Notes: generated by a model not told the origin, from the sequence alone. Counted from the first letter of the stretch, positions 1 to 8,701 are shown. The stretch is 64,000 nucleotides of DNA from Actinopolymorpha pittospori (GCF_014873875.1 NZ_JADBEM010000001.1:4340001-4404000), one strand, 5' to 3'. Made by a program: numbers and translations.

Positions 1-368
1 GTCTCGCTGAACCCGCCGCTGGTGTCGTTCGCGCTGTCGACCGCGGCGTCGAGTTGGCCGACGATCGCCGCCACGGACAGCATCGTGATCAACTTCCTGG
101 ACGCGGAGCAACACTCCGTGGCCAAGAGGTTCGCGACCAGCGGGATCGACCGGTTCGCGGCGCCGACCAGGTGGTCCCGGCTGGCCACCGGCGAACCCGT
201 CCTCGACGACGCGGTCGGTCAGCTCCGTGGCCAGATCGAGCACCGTTTCCCGGTCGGCGACCACCACCTGGTGGTCGTCCGGGTCACCAACGCCGCGACC
301 CGCGACCACACCCCCTCGTCTACCACGCGGGCTCCTACAACACGGTCCGTCAGTTCCAGTCGGTCTGA
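1..368 (+). pseudogene. Flavin reductase-like (FMN-binding split-barrel) gene, 5' cut by window, frameshifted
   Basis: The reading frame enters at base 1 with residues VSLNPPLVSFALS, typical of the flavin-reductase-like domain that supplies reduced FMN to two-component monooxygenases. It continues through INFLDAEQHSVAKRF and EHRFPVGDHHLVVVRV. Around 300-315, in a C-rich stretch, the frame breaks: the natural ending PLVYHAGSYNTVRQF lies in another frame and stops at 366-368. One base must be restored (or two removed) to rejoin the halves. The N-terminal part is outside the window. It may be a real pseudogene or a sequencing error. The family call is fairly safe; the partner monooxygenase is unknown. 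Confidence 0.7.
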
Positions 369-493
369 GGCGCCGGGGGCGTTCGCGCGTTCGTTCGCGC
401 GTTCGTCCCCGAACGCCGGCCGCATCGCCTCGGTGGGTGGAAACGCCTTGCGAGTGGGCGGATGCGGCGCCGAGTTCACGCTGTCGCTTCTGG

Positions 494-515
494 GTCTGAC
501 CACGGGCGGTCAGAC
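494..515. promoter_or_regulatory. 8-bp perfect inverted repeat upstream of the dioxygenase promoter
   Basis: GTCTGACC (494-501), six bases, then GGTCAGAC (508-515) form a perfect dyad ending 2 bp before a -35-like TTGACG. There is no T-run, so a regulator binding site fits better than a terminator. The interval 369-590 holds this site, the promoter and the Shine-Dalgarno but no gene. Confidence 0.5.
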
Positions 516-517
516 GA

Positions 518-546
518 TTGACGGTCTCCGGGCGGCCTGTTACCCA
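518..546 (+). promoter_or_regulatory. Putative sigma70-type promoter for the dioxygenase gene
   Basis: TTGACG (518-523), 17 bp, then TACCCA (541-546). This predicts transcription starting near 553 and a 38-nt leader carrying the AAGGAG-like ribosome site just before the start at 591. Confidence 0.5.
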
Positions 547-590
547 GGACGCATATCCGCGCATGCTGCACCCAGCCAAGGAGACCCCGC

Positions 591-1412
591 ATGTCGGAAC
601 TGCGTCGCCAGATCGATGAACAAGGATATGTCGTGGTCCCCGGGGTGGTGCCGAAGGAAAACATCGACGCCGTGGTGGACGACATCTGGAAACACACCGG
701 TGCCGATCCGGACCGGCCCGAGACGTGGTACGCGCCGGGTCGGATCGCCGGAACCGGCATGGTGGAGATGTACCACTACCAGTCGATGTGGAACAACCGG
801 CAGTACGAAGGAGCCCACCGCGTCTTCGCCGAGATCTTCGGCACGGAACAGCTGTGGGTGAGCCTCGACCGGACGAACCTCAAGCCTCCGTCGGTGCCTG
901 AGCACCCCGACTACCACCACAAGGGTTTCACCCACTGGGATGCCGACCTGGAGAAGTATCCGGACGTCCCGTTCGGCGTTCAGGGCGTGCTGGCGCTGGC
1001 TGACACGACCGCGGACATGGGGGGCTTCCAGTGCGCCCCCGACATCTACAAGAACCTACCTGCCTACATCGAGAAGTACGGCCGGTCGCGACAGGCGAAC
1101 CTGACCGAGTATTCCGTTTCCCCCATTCCGATGAACGCGGGCGACATGGTTATCTGGACGACCCTGCTCGCGCACGGCAACGGAGACAACCTGACGGACC
1201 GCCCACGCCTCGCCCAGTACATCTCGATGGGTCCGGCGCGGGAGTCCGATGAGGAGTTGCGCGAGCAGCGCGTAGCCGCCTGGCAGGAGAACCGACCGCT
1301 GGCCTACCGGACCGCGTTCCCCGGTGACCCGCGCGGGATCGAGCAGGCGCGTGGCAAGCCGGCCGAGCTGACCCCACTGGGCCGGCGTCTCCTCGGCATC
1401 GACCGCTGGTAA
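591..1412 (+). CDS. Phytanoyl-CoA dioxygenase (PhyH) family protein
   Basis: A 273-aa protein of the Fe(II)/2-oxoglutarate-dependent PhyH family, which hydroxylates small organic substrates in the cytoplasm. The facial triad is visible: His115 and Asp117 in THWDAD, and a distal His195 in LLAHGNGDN, followed by a conserved Arg in DRPRLAQY that would hold the 2-oxoglutarate carboxylate. The length is normal for bacterial members. The ATG has a clear ribosome site (AAGGAG) about 8 nt upstream. It lies 19 bp before a solute-binding lipoprotein on the same strand, so the oxygenase may act on an imported compound. The substrate is not predictable from sequence. Confidence 0.85.
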   Translation: MSELRRQIDEQGYVVVPGVVPKENIDAVVDDIWKHTGADPDRPETWYAPGRIAGTGMVEMYHYQSMWNNRQYEGAHRVFAEIFGTEQLWVSLDRTNLKPPSVPEHPDYHHKGFTHWDADLEKYPDVPFGVQGVLALADTTADMGGFQCAPDIYKNLPAYIEKYGRSRQANLTEYSVSPIPMNAGDMVIWTTLLAHGNGDNLTDRPRLAQYISMGPARESDEELREQRVAAWQENRPLAYRTAFPGDPRGIEQARGKPAELTPLGRRLLGIDRW

Positions 1413-1431
1413 CCATGTGAGAGGGCCGACA

Positions 1432-3396
1432 ATGAACGGTCATGTGACGAGGCGGGATGTGCTGCGGATCAGTGGCGTTGCCCTGACCGCGGCGGTGACG
1501 ACAAGTGCCTGCGACCTGTTGTCGACGGAGCCGACCGGCGCGGGCGCGGGTGCGGGAACTTCGGGCGGGAACGGCGCGAAGAAGACCAAGGAGGCGCCGC
1601 AGCTCGCCGCCATGGTCAAGCAGGGAAAGCTTCCTCCGCTCGCGCAACGGCTACCGGCCGAACCCCTGGTCGTCCAGCCCAACGAGAAGATCGGCACCTA
1701 CGGCGGTGACTGGCATCTCCTGATCGAGGGGGAGGCATACTCCAACGCGGCGACGATCTACGCCGTCGCGGGCTACGAGAACATGGTGCGCTGGGATCCG
1801 ACGTTCAAGAAGATCATTCCGAACGTCGCGACCAAGTACGAGGTCAACGAGGACAGCACCGAGTACGTCTTCACCCTCCGCAAGGGGATGAAGTGGTCGG
1901 ACGGCAAGCCGTTCACGGCCTCGGACGTCGTCTTCGCGGTCGAGGACGTCCTGATGAACAAGGAGCTGACTACGGCCCCGCCATTCGGTGAGATGGGTGC
2001 CGAACAGGTCGACGAGCAGACGGTGAAGGTCACGTTCGCCAAACCGAACGGGCTGTTCGTCAACTACCTCGCCACCCGGCGCGGCGCCTACCTGACCGAC
2101 TATCCGCGCCACTACCTCGAGCAGTTCCACCCGAAGTACAACCCCGACCACGCGGCGGCAGCCAAGGCCCTCGACTTCAAGGACTGGCTCGCGGTGTTCC
2201 AGGACGTGAGCGGGTCGTGGAGCTTTGGCCGCAACGTCAAGAAGCCCACGCTGAACGCGTGGCTGCTCACCGCGGCGTCGGACACGAAGTCGCGGATCGT
2301 CGTCTCGCGCAACCCCTACTACTGGAAGGTCGACCCCGAGGGAAGCCAACTCCCCTACATCGACAACCTCGTCTACGAGGTGATCCCCGGGGAGGAGGCC
2401 GGCCTGCTGAAGCTCCTCAACGGTGAGGTGGAGTGGGGCGAGCCCGAACTCAAGGACAAGCCGGTCGTCTCGCAGTACCGCGAACGCGGGGACTACCGGT
2501 TGTACGACGTCGTTCCCGAGGCGATGAACGTCGCGTGCATCTACCCGAACCTCAACCACGAGAATCCGGTCAAGCGCGAGATCTTCTCCAACAAGAACTT
2601 CCGCATCGGCCTTTCGCACGCGATCAACCGGGCCGAGATCGTCAAGGCCGTCTTCCAGCGCCAGGGTGAGCCCTGGCAGGTGGCGCCGCGCAAGGAGTCG
2701 GTCTACTACGACGAGGAGATGGCCAAGCAGTACGTCGACTACGACGTGGCGAAGGCCAACGCCGCCCTCGACCAGGCGTTCCCGGACAAGGACTCCAAGG
2801 GGATCCGCCTCGGACCCGACGGCAAACCGATCTCCTTCACCGTCGACGTCGCCAACATCGTCCCCACCTGGGCGGACGTGATGAACCTGGTGGTGGGCTT
2901 CTGGCAGAAGGTCGGCGTCGACGCCAGGATGAACACCGGCAGCCCCGAACTCGTCGTCGAACGTGGCGAGGCCAACAAGCACGACATGTCCGTGTGGGCC
3001 GGTGAGGGCGGGCTCGACGGGGTTGTGCTCCTGAACCCCTACAACTATCTCCCGTTGCTCAGCCCGTACTCGTTCTTCGGGGTGCGGTGGGCCCAGTGGT
3101 ACATCAGCCGCGGCAAGTCCGGTGAGGCGCCGCCGCCGGACGTGCGTCAGCAGATGGACCTGTACGACCAGGTGAACGCCACTGCCGACCAGGACCAGCA
3201 GGTACGCCTGATGAAGGAGGTCCTGAAGATCGCCAAGGAGCGGTTCCACGCCATCGGCATCAGCATGCTCCCGGACGGATACGGCGTGATCACCAACCGG
3301 GTTGCCAACTGGGGGAAGTTCACCACCCAGGGCGCCTGGGTCTACACCTCACCGGCGCCGACGAACCCGTTCCAGTTCTACATCACCAAGCCGTGA
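1432..3396 (+). CDS. ABC transporter solute-binding lipoprotein, family 5 (peptide/oligosaccharide type)
   Basis: A 654-aa extracellular binding protein. The N-terminus has a twin-arginine-like TRRDVLR stretch, a hydrophobic segment and a lipobox ending TSAC, so it should be exported and lipid-anchored. The body matches SBP_bac_5 proteins (TYEVNEDSTEYVFTLRKGMKWSDGKPF; later GLSHAINRAEIVKAVF), which bind peptides, oligosaccharides or nickel for ABC uptake. I chose ATG 1432 because GAGAGG sits 8 nt upstream; GTG 1417 would add five residues. No permease or ATPase genes follow: the next gene is on the other strand after a strong terminator, so this binding protein is separated from its transporter or recruits one elsewhere. 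Confidence 0.9.
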   Translation: MNGHVTRRDVLRISGVALTAAVTTSACDLLSTEPTGAGAGAGTSGGNGAKKTKEAPQLAAMVKQGKLPPLAQRLPAEPLVVQPNEKIGTYGGDWHLLIEGEAYSNAATIYAVAGYENMVRWDPTFKKIIPNVATKYEVNEDSTEYVFTLRKGMKWSDGKPFTASDVVFAVEDVLMNKELTTAPPFGEMGAEQVDEQTVKVTFAKPNGLFVNYLATRRGAYLTDYPRHYLEQFHPKYNPDHAAAAKALDFKDWLAVFQDVSGSWSFGRNVKKPTLNAWLLTAASDTKSRIVVSRNPYYWKVDPEGSQLPYIDNLVYEVIPGEEAGLLKLLNGEVEWGEPELKDKPVVSQYRERGDYRLYDVVPEAMNVACIYPNLNHENPVKREIFSNKNFRIGLSHAINRAEIVKAVFQRQGEPWQVAPRKESVYYDEEMAKQYVDYDVAKANAALDQAFPDKDSKGIRLGPDGKPISFTVDVANIVPTWADVMNLVVGFWQKVGVDARMNTGSPELVVERGEANKHDMSVWAGEGGLDGVVLLNPYNYLPLLSPYSFFGVRWAQWYISRGKSGEAPPPDVRQQMDLYDQVNATADQDQQVRLMKEVLKIAKERFHAIGISMLPDGYGVITNRVANWGKFTTQGAWVYTSPAPTNPFQFYITKP

Positions 3397-3402
3397 CACC
3401 AC

Positions 3403-3440
3403 GACGCCGCCGGCTCCGCTGTCCCGGAGCCGGCGGCGTC
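3403..3440. terminator. Bidirectional intrinsic terminator-like hairpin
   Basis: A perfect 15-bp GC-rich stem (GACGCCGCCGGCTCC at 3403-3417 pairing with 3426-3440) and an 8-nt loop, lying between two convergent genes. No U-tract, as is usual for high-GC actinomycetes. Confidence 0.8.
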
Positions 3441-3462
3441 GCCTGTGTCCGGGTCACTCGGG

Positions 3463-4494
3463 TCACTCGAACACCGCTGACCAGAGGTCTGGCCGGCGGG
3501 CGATCTGCAGTGCCCGGCCCAGCGCGGTCGGCATCTCGGCGACGTACTCGCGGGCCTTCTCCTCCTCGGCGAGAGTGCCGATCCAGCCACCGATCTCCCA
3601 CAGTGGCTGGCGCGCGAGAGCCCAGGGCAGTGCGGCGCGTTCGGCCGCGGTGAGCGGTGCGTCGAGGCCGGTCTCGTAGGCGTCGACGAGCGCGCGAAGG
3701 TTGCCGGCGCGGGCGTCGATGTCCAGGAGCGGTGGCGCGAGGTCCGCGAAGTAGAGAGTGAGCGCCAGATCGTCGACGCGGGCGCGTTCGCCCATGAAGT
3801 CGAAGTCGGCGACCATGACAACCTGGTCACCACGGAAGAAGACGTTGTTGTCCCAGAAGTCGCCGTGGACGAGTTGCCGAGGCAGCTTCGGCCAGAGGTC
3901 GCGTTCGCCCGCCGACACCAGTGCCGCGAGTTCGTCCGCGAGGTCGGCGACGCCTCGCTCGGCCGGCGTCGGAGCCCAGCCCCGGATCCGGGTGGTTGCC
4001 CGCGTCGTGGCCGCGAGCGCGTCCTCGGGCTGGATGTGGTTGGCGTACCGGGAGGCGCGACCGGCCGCGGACACCTCCAGGGTTCGGGTCACCGAATGCA
4101 GTCGGCCCAGCAGCGGGAGCCCCTGTCGTAGCCGCTCGCTCGTCTTCATGTATCCGTCGTGGTCGACGAACCGCTCGACCTCGACCAGGGACTCACCGAG
4201 GATCGTCCAACCGGCGCCGTCGCGGGTGGGTAGGTGCCGCGGACAGGGAACGCCGGCCGCGGTGAGGCTACGCCGTACGTCCTGGATCGCGGTGAGACGG
4301 TCAGGCGTGACGTAGCGCAGGTAGGCCCGCGCGACGTAACGGCCGTCCTCGGCGTCGACCAGGACGTTCAGGTTCACCCCGCCAAGGTCTGCGACCTTGC
4401 GGACTCCCAGCCCGTAGCCGACGCGGAGTACGTCGATGAGTTCCGACGTCGGCACGGGCCTGGTGCCCCGATCGCCGCCCTGCACGTCGTTCAT
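3463..4494 (-). CDS. Phosphotransferase (APH/choline kinase fold) family protein
   Basis: A 343-aa kinase-fold protein. The Brenner motif HGDFWDNN near residue 210 and the metal-binding DFDF near 230 are intact, so ATP-dependent phosphorylation of a small hydroxylated molecule is expected. The family covers aminoglycoside, homoserine, choline and fructosamine kinases; the N-terminal lobe gives no specific match. The start is supported by a leaderless promoter (TACGGT, 6 nt, ATG 4494). It is convergent with the solute-binding protein and divergent from a second APH-fold gene. A resistance role is possible but not shown. Confidence 0.8.
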   Translation of the reverse strand: MNDVQGGDRGTRPVPTSELIDVLRVGYGLGVRKVADLGGVNLNVLVDAEDGRYVARAYLRYVTPDRLTAIQDVRRSLTAAGVPCPRHLPTRDGAGWTILGESLVEVERFVDHDGYMKTSERLRQGLPLLGRLHSVTRTLEVSAAGRASRYANHIQPEDALAATTRATTRIRGWAPTPAERGVADLADELAALVSAGERDLWPKLPRQLVHGDFWDNNVFFRGDQVVMVADFDFMGERARVDDLALTLYFADLAPPLLDIDARAGNLRALVDAYETGLDAPLTAAERAALPWALARQPLWEIGGWIGTLAEEEKAREYVAEMPTALGRALQIARRPDLWSAVFE

Positions 4495-4500
4495 CTGGTC

Positions 4501-4506
4501 ACCGTA
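4501..4506 (-). promoter_or_regulatory. Leaderless -10 element (TACGGT) of the phosphotransferase gene
   Basis: On the minus strand TACGGT is followed by exactly six bases and the ATG at 4494, with no ribosome-binding site, the classic layout of an actinobacterial leaderless mRNA. Confidence 0.6.
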
Positions 4507-4791
4507 GCCAGCGGCATGCTCACCGTTCGACCTGTTATCGGTGCCAGGGAGGCGTCAGGGCCATGTTCAATAATGGTCAACGGTCTCCGTTATTCGCTCG
4601 CGGCCGCGAGCGAGCCTTTGGCAGGCTGGATCGCCGTGGCCCTCGAATCGGATGCCGCGCACCATCGTCGATCCCCTTCAACGTGCACCGCGAGCCGCGA
4701 GCGAGCGTGCGAGGTCGGTGACCTGTCCGCCGGCCGGACACGGGCGTGGGACGGTGCCTTCTGGCAGTCCCTGTGGCTGGTACCCGGCGAC

Positions 4792-5727
4792 GTGATCCGG
4801 GTCGTTCGTGAGTGCTTCGACATCGCCGCGACCTCGGCTTCGTTGCTCCCCGAAGGGCTGCTCAACCAGTCCTGGCGGATCGGTGCCGGTGAGGAGACGT
4901 GGGTGTTGCGGGTCAGCAGGCCGGAGCGCTCCCGCGGTCAGGTGGCCTACGAACACGCGGTCATTCGCGACGTGCGGGAGGAGTTCGAGCTGGTCGTCGT
5001 TCCTCATGTCGGAGGCGACGGCGCGACAGTCCAGTACCAGCGCGGCAGACTCGTCTCGCTGTTCCCCCACGTCCACGGCGTCTCCGGCGCTGCGACGGCT
5101 CCGTGCGTTCGCGGTCCACTGGCGGCGAAAGCCCTCGCCCGCCTGCACCGGATCGGAGTCCGGCGTCCCGATCGTCCGCAGCGACCCGGATTCCGGTCGG
5201 TGCACGAGCGGCCACGGTGGATCTGGACCGCGGTGAGACCGGTGCTTGTCCATGCCCTCGCCGGGACGACGGACCTGGCCGACCTGCTCGCGATCCTCGA
5301 CCGTGAGGTCGCCGAGTTGGACGCCTGGCTCGACGACCTCGCCACGTCGCGCCGGCCGCTCGTACGCGGTCTCGTCCATGGTGACTTCAACCCGCGCAAC
5401 CTCCTCTTCGACGACGGCCGTCTCGTGGCGGTGCTCGACTGGGACGAGTGTCGGATGGACCTGCTCGCGTGGGAGGTGGCCCAGGTCGCCTTCGCCGCGG
5501 ACGGGTTGTCTCCGCGCGCGTTCTGGGACGCCTACCTCGACGCCGGTGGCCCCCTCGGTGCCGAGGACCTCGACCTGTTGGGTGAATTCGCCCGGATGGG
5601 CGCGTTGTCGGGGGTCCAGTGGGCGGTCGATCACGGCCGAGCCGCACCGCACGCGTTGGACGTCCTCCGTGACGTCGCGAACGGGCTCGGCCGGCTCCGC
5701 GCACGGGCGAACGAACTCGGGATCTAA
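4792..5727 (+). CDS. Phosphotransferase (APH fold) family protein
   Basis: About 311 aa if it starts at GTG 4792, chosen because recognisable kinase sequence (VIRVVRECFDIAATSASLLPEG) begins there; the frame is open further upstream and the true start is uncertain. The catalytic HGDFNPRN motif (around residue 197) and LDWDE (around 216) are intact. Its NQSWRI...WVLRVSRP stretch resembles homoserine kinase type II/MTR-kinase-like proteins. The stop overlaps the convergent methyltransferase stop by 4 bp. The interval 4495-4791 between the two kinases contains the leaderless promoter of the minus gene and no other recognisable feature. Substrate unknown. Confidence 0.75.
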   Translation: MIRVVRECFDIAATSASLLPEGLLNQSWRIGAGEETWVLRVSRPERSRGQVAYEHAVIRDVREEFELVVVPHVGGDGATVQYQRGRLVSLFPHVHGVSGAATAPCVRGPLAAKALARLHRIGVRRPDRPQRPGFRSVHERPRWIWTAVRPVLVHALAGTTDLADLLAILDREVAELDAWLDDLATSRRPLVRGLVHGDFNPRNLLFDDGRLVAVLDWDECRMDLLAWEVAQVAFAADGLSPRAFWDAYLDAGGPLGAEDLDLLGEFARMGALSGVQWAVDHGRAAPHALDVLRDVANGLGRLRARANELGI

Positions 5728-6602
5728 CCGGCATCGGCCTGGTTGGTGGCGGATTGGTTGGTGGCGTCCGGCTGGTTGGCGGCGTCGGCGTGGAGGAGTT
5801 CGGCCATGAACAGCGACAGGTCGGCGGAGCGGAGTTCCTGCAGGCGACGTTGGTGGATCCGACGCGTCGTCGGCGAGGCACGGACGGCGGCGACGACCTC
5901 GTGCCGCCGGGGGAGCGAACCGAGTGCGGCACTGTCGTTCCGGAGCTGACGCAGCAGGTCCTTGACCCGGATTCCGCCCCGTCTGGAGAACGCGTCGTCG
6001 ACCGCGGTCTCCAGGCCGGGTCGAGGTCGTCTCGGTACGAGGTGGAGCAGGCAGGCGGGTGTTCGGGTCGGCGGATGGAATCCGTTCGGAGCGATGGTCG
6101 CGACCATCGTCACGACGTACCTCGACTGGACGTTCAGGCTGACGCGGTTGTAGTGAGCTGCGCCGGGGCGGGCGACCGCGGCCCGACCGAACGACCGTCC
6201 CATGACGAGGGTCGCCGACGTGAGCCGGTCGAGTCGGCGAAGCCATCGCGGTAGGTGCTCGGTCAGCCGGAACGGCGGGTTCGCGACGACCTTCGTCACG
6301 TCGTCGAGGCGGATGTCGAGAATGTCGCCCCAGAGCACGTCCACGCGGGCGAACCGATGGGCGAGCGCGGCCAGGTACGGCCTGAACTTCGGGTCGATCT
6401 CCACGGCATGGATCCTGGTCGGAGCGCGGGCAGCCGGCTGGCTGGCCAGTGCCTGGGTGATGACGCCGGTGCCGGCGCCGAGGTCGGCGACCACGTCGTG
6501 GGCGGTCACGTCGGCCGTCTCCAGAAGCTTGCGTACGACGGCGGTGTCGCGCAGCAGATGCTGGTCGAGTCGATCGGTGTCGAGGACGAGTTCGGACGGC
6601 AT
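5724..6602 (-). CDS. Erm/RsmA-type rRNA adenine N6-methyltransferase
   Basis: A 292-aa SAM-dependent methyltransferase of the ErmA/KsgA superfamily. Motif I DLGAGTG is at residues 40-46, an acidic ribose-binding residue in AVEID, and the adenine-flipping motif NPPF is at 108-111. Erm enzymes dimethylate A2058 of 23S rRNA and give macrolide-lincosamide-streptogramin resistance; KsgA relatives modify 16S rRNA. The long actinobacterial C-terminal arm, ending in NQPDATNQSATNQ-like repeats, and the stand-alone location favour an Erm-like role. ATG 6602 is the first start matching the family; open frame continues upstream. A likely promoter some 320 nt upstream implies a long structured leader, as in inducible erm genes. 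Confidence 0.75.
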   Translation of the reverse strand: MPSELVLDTDRLDQHLLRDTAVVRKLLETADVTAHDVVADLGAGTGVITQALASQPAARAPTRIHAVEIDPKFRPYLAALAHRFARVDVLWGDILDIRLDDVTKVVANPPFRLTEHLPRWLRRLDRLTSATLVMGRSFGRAAVARPGAAHYNRVSLNVQSRYVVTMVATIAPNGFHPPTRTPACLLHLVPRRPRPGLETAVDDAFSRRGGIRVKDLLRQLRNDSAALGSLPRRHEVVAAVRASPTTRRIHQRRLQELRSADLSLFMAELLHADAANQPDATNQSATNQADAG

Positions 6603-6927
6603 GCAGGTGGGTGACGGTGCGTTCGCGTGAACCAGACGGCGACTCCTGGGTAGGCGGGAACCACCGACGACGCCCCGTGGAGGTGAGTGACCGACACTGA
6701 TGCCGCGCGAGTGATCAAGGGCCACGGCCGGGCACCGGGCACACGGGTGCCCAGGGAGTGTGTGACGAGGCGTCGCCGGGACTCCGGCGGGTGGGCTCAG
6801 CTCGTGGAAGGCATCCGCGCGCACCCGAGGGCGGGTGAGCCTCGCCGGGTGTGGGTAGGCCGACGATCCGACCCGTGACCGCCACGGGGCGCTCGCCGCT
6901 ACGGATGCCTATGTCGTCATGCGGGTA

Positions 6928-6955
6928 AGGCTAGAGAGCTGTCATGCTTCCGCAA
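6928..6955 (-). promoter_or_regulatory. Candidate promoter of the Erm-like gene
   Basis: Minus-strand TTGCGG, 16 bp, TAGCCT, with A/T-rich bases directly upstream of the -35. WhiB7-dependent resistance promoters show such an A/T patch next to the -35; that link is inference only. Confidence 0.35.
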
Positions 6956-6992
6956 CTGAATTCCGCCCCCCGGCGGTGGCGACGGCGTTGGA

Positions 6993-6998
6993 TACGCT
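6993..6998 (+). promoter_or_regulatory. Leaderless -10 element (TACGCT) of the NUDIX gene
   Basis: TACGCT followed by 7 nt and GTG 7006, without a ribosome site; this fixes the start used below. Confidence 0.5.
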
Positions 6999-7005
6999 CG
7001 TCGGC

Positions 7006-7407
7006 GTGCGGGAACTCGACCGGCCGGAAGCCATCATCGCGATCCTGCGGCGGGACGACCGCATCCTGGTCATCCGCCGCGGACCGCAGACGCGGCGGTG
7101 TGGCTATTGGGCGCCGTTGAGCGGCACCATCGAGCCCGGCGAGAGCCAGGAGATGACACTGGTGCGAGAGGTCCGCGAAGAAGTGGGGCTACTCGCGCGG
7201 CCGGTCGCGAAGGTCTGGGAGTGCGACACCGACGACGGCCTCTATCTCCTGCACTGGTGGCTCGCCGACGTCGAACCGGGTGAGATGACGCTCGAGCCTC
7301 GCGAGGTGAGTGAGGCACGCTGGATCAGACCGGAGGATTTCCTCCAGTTGGAGCCCACGTTCGAGAAGGACCGTGAGTTCTTCGAGCGGGTGCTACCCGG
7401 CCTGTGA
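7006..7407 (+). CDS. NUDIX hydrolase
   Basis: A 133-aa NUDIX protein. The complete box GX5EX7REUXEEXGU is present: it starts at GTIEPGESQ, followed by REVREEVGL. Such enzymes hydrolyse nucleoside diphosphates linked to another moiety using Mg2+ bound by the box glutamates. The start GTG 7006 is preferred over GTG 6919 because the fold begins here (VRELDRPEAIIAILRRDDRILVIRRG) and a leaderless -10 precedes it. It is convergent with, and 2 bp from, the DUF1905 gene. The substrate cannot be deduced. Confidence 0.85.
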   Translation: MRELDRPEAIIAILRRDDRILVIRRGPQTRRCGYWAPLSGTIEPGESQEMTLVREVREEVGLLARPVAKVWECDTDDGLYLLHWWLADVEPGEMTLEPREVSEARWIRPEDFLQLEPTFEKDREFFERVLPGL

Positions 7408-7409
7408 GC

Positions 7410-7862
7410 TCAGCGCTGGCCCCGCCCCGACCGCAGCCGTTCGACGGCGGCCTCGACGCGGCGTTGCCGGGTTTCGGGCTTCTTGGCCGATTCGATTCCC
7501 TCGACGAACCATCGCTGCTGGCTGTACGACAGGCCGCCGAAGAACTCCTTGGCCTGTGCGTCGCCCTCGAGGGCGACGGCGAAGTCCGGGGGGACCGTGA
7601 CCTCACGGGGTTCGGAGTCCAGCGCGAGTTCGACTTCGATCTCGTCGCCTGCGGCGATCCCGGCGCCGGCACGGTTCTCCGCACTGACCCCGATCATGAA
7701 CGCACCGCTCATCACCGCGACCGTGCTGCGGTAGGTGTGCCCGTTGATGGTCACCCGCACCCGTGGCCGCTTGCCCGACCCGAGGGCCTCGACGACGTCG
7801 GCCGGAACCACTATGCCGGTGGCGGACTTGCCGTGTGACTCGAGTACGGCGTGGAACTTCAT
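7410..7862 (-). CDS. DUF1905 / YdeI-OmdA-associated domain protein
   Basis: A 150-aa protein with two recognisable parts. An N-terminal DUF1905 beta-barrel (FHAVLESHGKSATGIVVPADVVEALGSGKRPRVRVTINGH) is followed by the C-terminal OmdA/YdeI helices (FFGGLSYSQQRWFVEGIESAKKPETRQRRVEAAVERL). Family members occur widely in soil bacteria; some YdeI relatives are linked to envelope stress and peptide tolerance, but no biochemical activity is established. The start ATG 7862 has GAGGGGAAG upstream. It reads convergently with the NUDIX gene, with 2 bp between stops. Confidence 0.8.
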   Translation of the reverse strand: MKFHAVLESHGKSATGIVVPADVVEALGSGKRPRVRVTINGHTYRSTVAVMSGAFMIGVSAENRAGAGIAAGDEIEVELALDSEPREVTVPPDFAVALEGDAQAKEFFGGLSYSQQRWFVEGIESAKKPETRQRRVEAAVERLRSGRGQR

Positions 7863-7942
7863 CGGTGCTTCCCCTCACTTCCCCCGAGGACGGGACCGCT
7901 CCGGATCATACGACGCTCGCCCGGAAGAGGACCATGAGTCGG

Positions 7943-8701
7943 TCACGTCAGGAGGTCGAGGAGACGCTCGGCCTGGAGTTCGAGCGTGCCTGGCGGGTTG
8001 CGGTGCACGGAGGGGCCGCCCGGCAGCAGCATGTGGAGCCACAGGGCCGCCGCCAGCCGCCTGCCTTCGAGGAGGCGCTCCTGATCGACGCCGAACCGTG
8101 CGGCGAACTCCGTCCAGTCGGTGCCCCGCGCACCGAGGTGTTCCATCAAGGTCGCCATCTCATACGCCGGATCGGAGCGTCCGGCGTCCTCGAAGTCGAC
8201 GATCCGGACCCGGGAACCGTCCCACAGGTAGTTGCTCAGGTTCGGGTCGCTGTGGCCGAGAATCGGGTCTGCGTGATCGGCCAGCGGAGTGAGCCGCGCG
8301 AGATAGGCCCGTACGGTTTCCACGGCAGCGCCGACCACGCCGTCGAACCGTCCCACGGTGGCGAACCGCGTACGCGCGACGGCGAGGGCCTCCGCTGGTG
8401 CGAACCGACGCGGCGGCAGCGTCCGCACCGGGACGGACCAGAGTTTGCATAGGGACTTCTCCAGACCGGTCAGCTGTGCGTCGGTGAGCGCGCCGGACAT
8501 CGGCTCGCCCGGTACGACGGCCATCGTCAGCGTGGGCGGGACGGCATCGAGACAGGCGCCCAAGGGCTCCGGCACCAGGTCGGCCGTGTGTGCGTGGACG
8601 AGAACGAGTACCGCCCATTCGCGGCGATGTTCGTCGCGTTCCCAGGAGGTGTACCGCTTGAGCAGTCGGTTCCCGCTCGGCACCAACTCGTGTGTCGCCA
8701 T
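7943..8701 (-). CDS. Phosphotransferase (APH fold) family protein
   Basis: A 252-aa kinase-like protein. The catalytic loop reads LGHSDPNLSNYL, with Ser in place of the usual Gly of HGD, followed by the metal-binding VDFEDAG; both catalytic Asp residues and the Asn are kept, so activity is plausible. I set the start at ATG 8701 because AGAGGAG lies 7 nt upstream; open frame extends beyond it. The closest flavour is small APH/ChoK proteins of unknown substrate. The DUF222/HNH remnant starts on the other strand just upstream. Confidence 0.75.
   Translation of the reverse strand: MATHELVPSGNRLLKRYTSWERDEHRREWAVLVLVHAHTADLVPEPLGACLDAVPPTLTMAVVPGEPMSGALTDAQLTGLEKSLCKLWSVPVRTLPPRRFAPAEALAVARTRFATVGRFDGVVGAAVETVRAYLARLTPLADHADPILGHSDPNLSNYLWDGSRVRIVDFEDAGRSDPAYEMATLMEHLGARGTDWTEFAARFGVDQERLLEGRRLAAALWLHMLLPGGPSVHRNPPGTLELQAERLLDLLT

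Larger units (their letters stand above)
6603..7005. other. Divergent intergenic region (403 bp): leader of the methylase gene and promoter of the NUDIX gene
   Basis: No convincing gene. For the minus strand there is a promoter-like TTGCGG (6955-6950), 16 bp, TAGCCT (6933-6928) preceded by the A/T-rich AATTCAG, then about 320 nt before the methylase start. Within that leader GGGCACC (6730-6736) can pair with GGTGCCC (6746-6752). On the plus strand the end of the region carries the leaderless NUDIX promoter. Confidence 0.45.

Noticed and set aside
1651..3249. Long minus-strand open frame opposite the solute-binding protein gene
   Set aside because: It is a codon-bias shadow of a clear SBP_bac_5 gene; the translation is rich in Val/Leu/Arg/Asp without family motifs.
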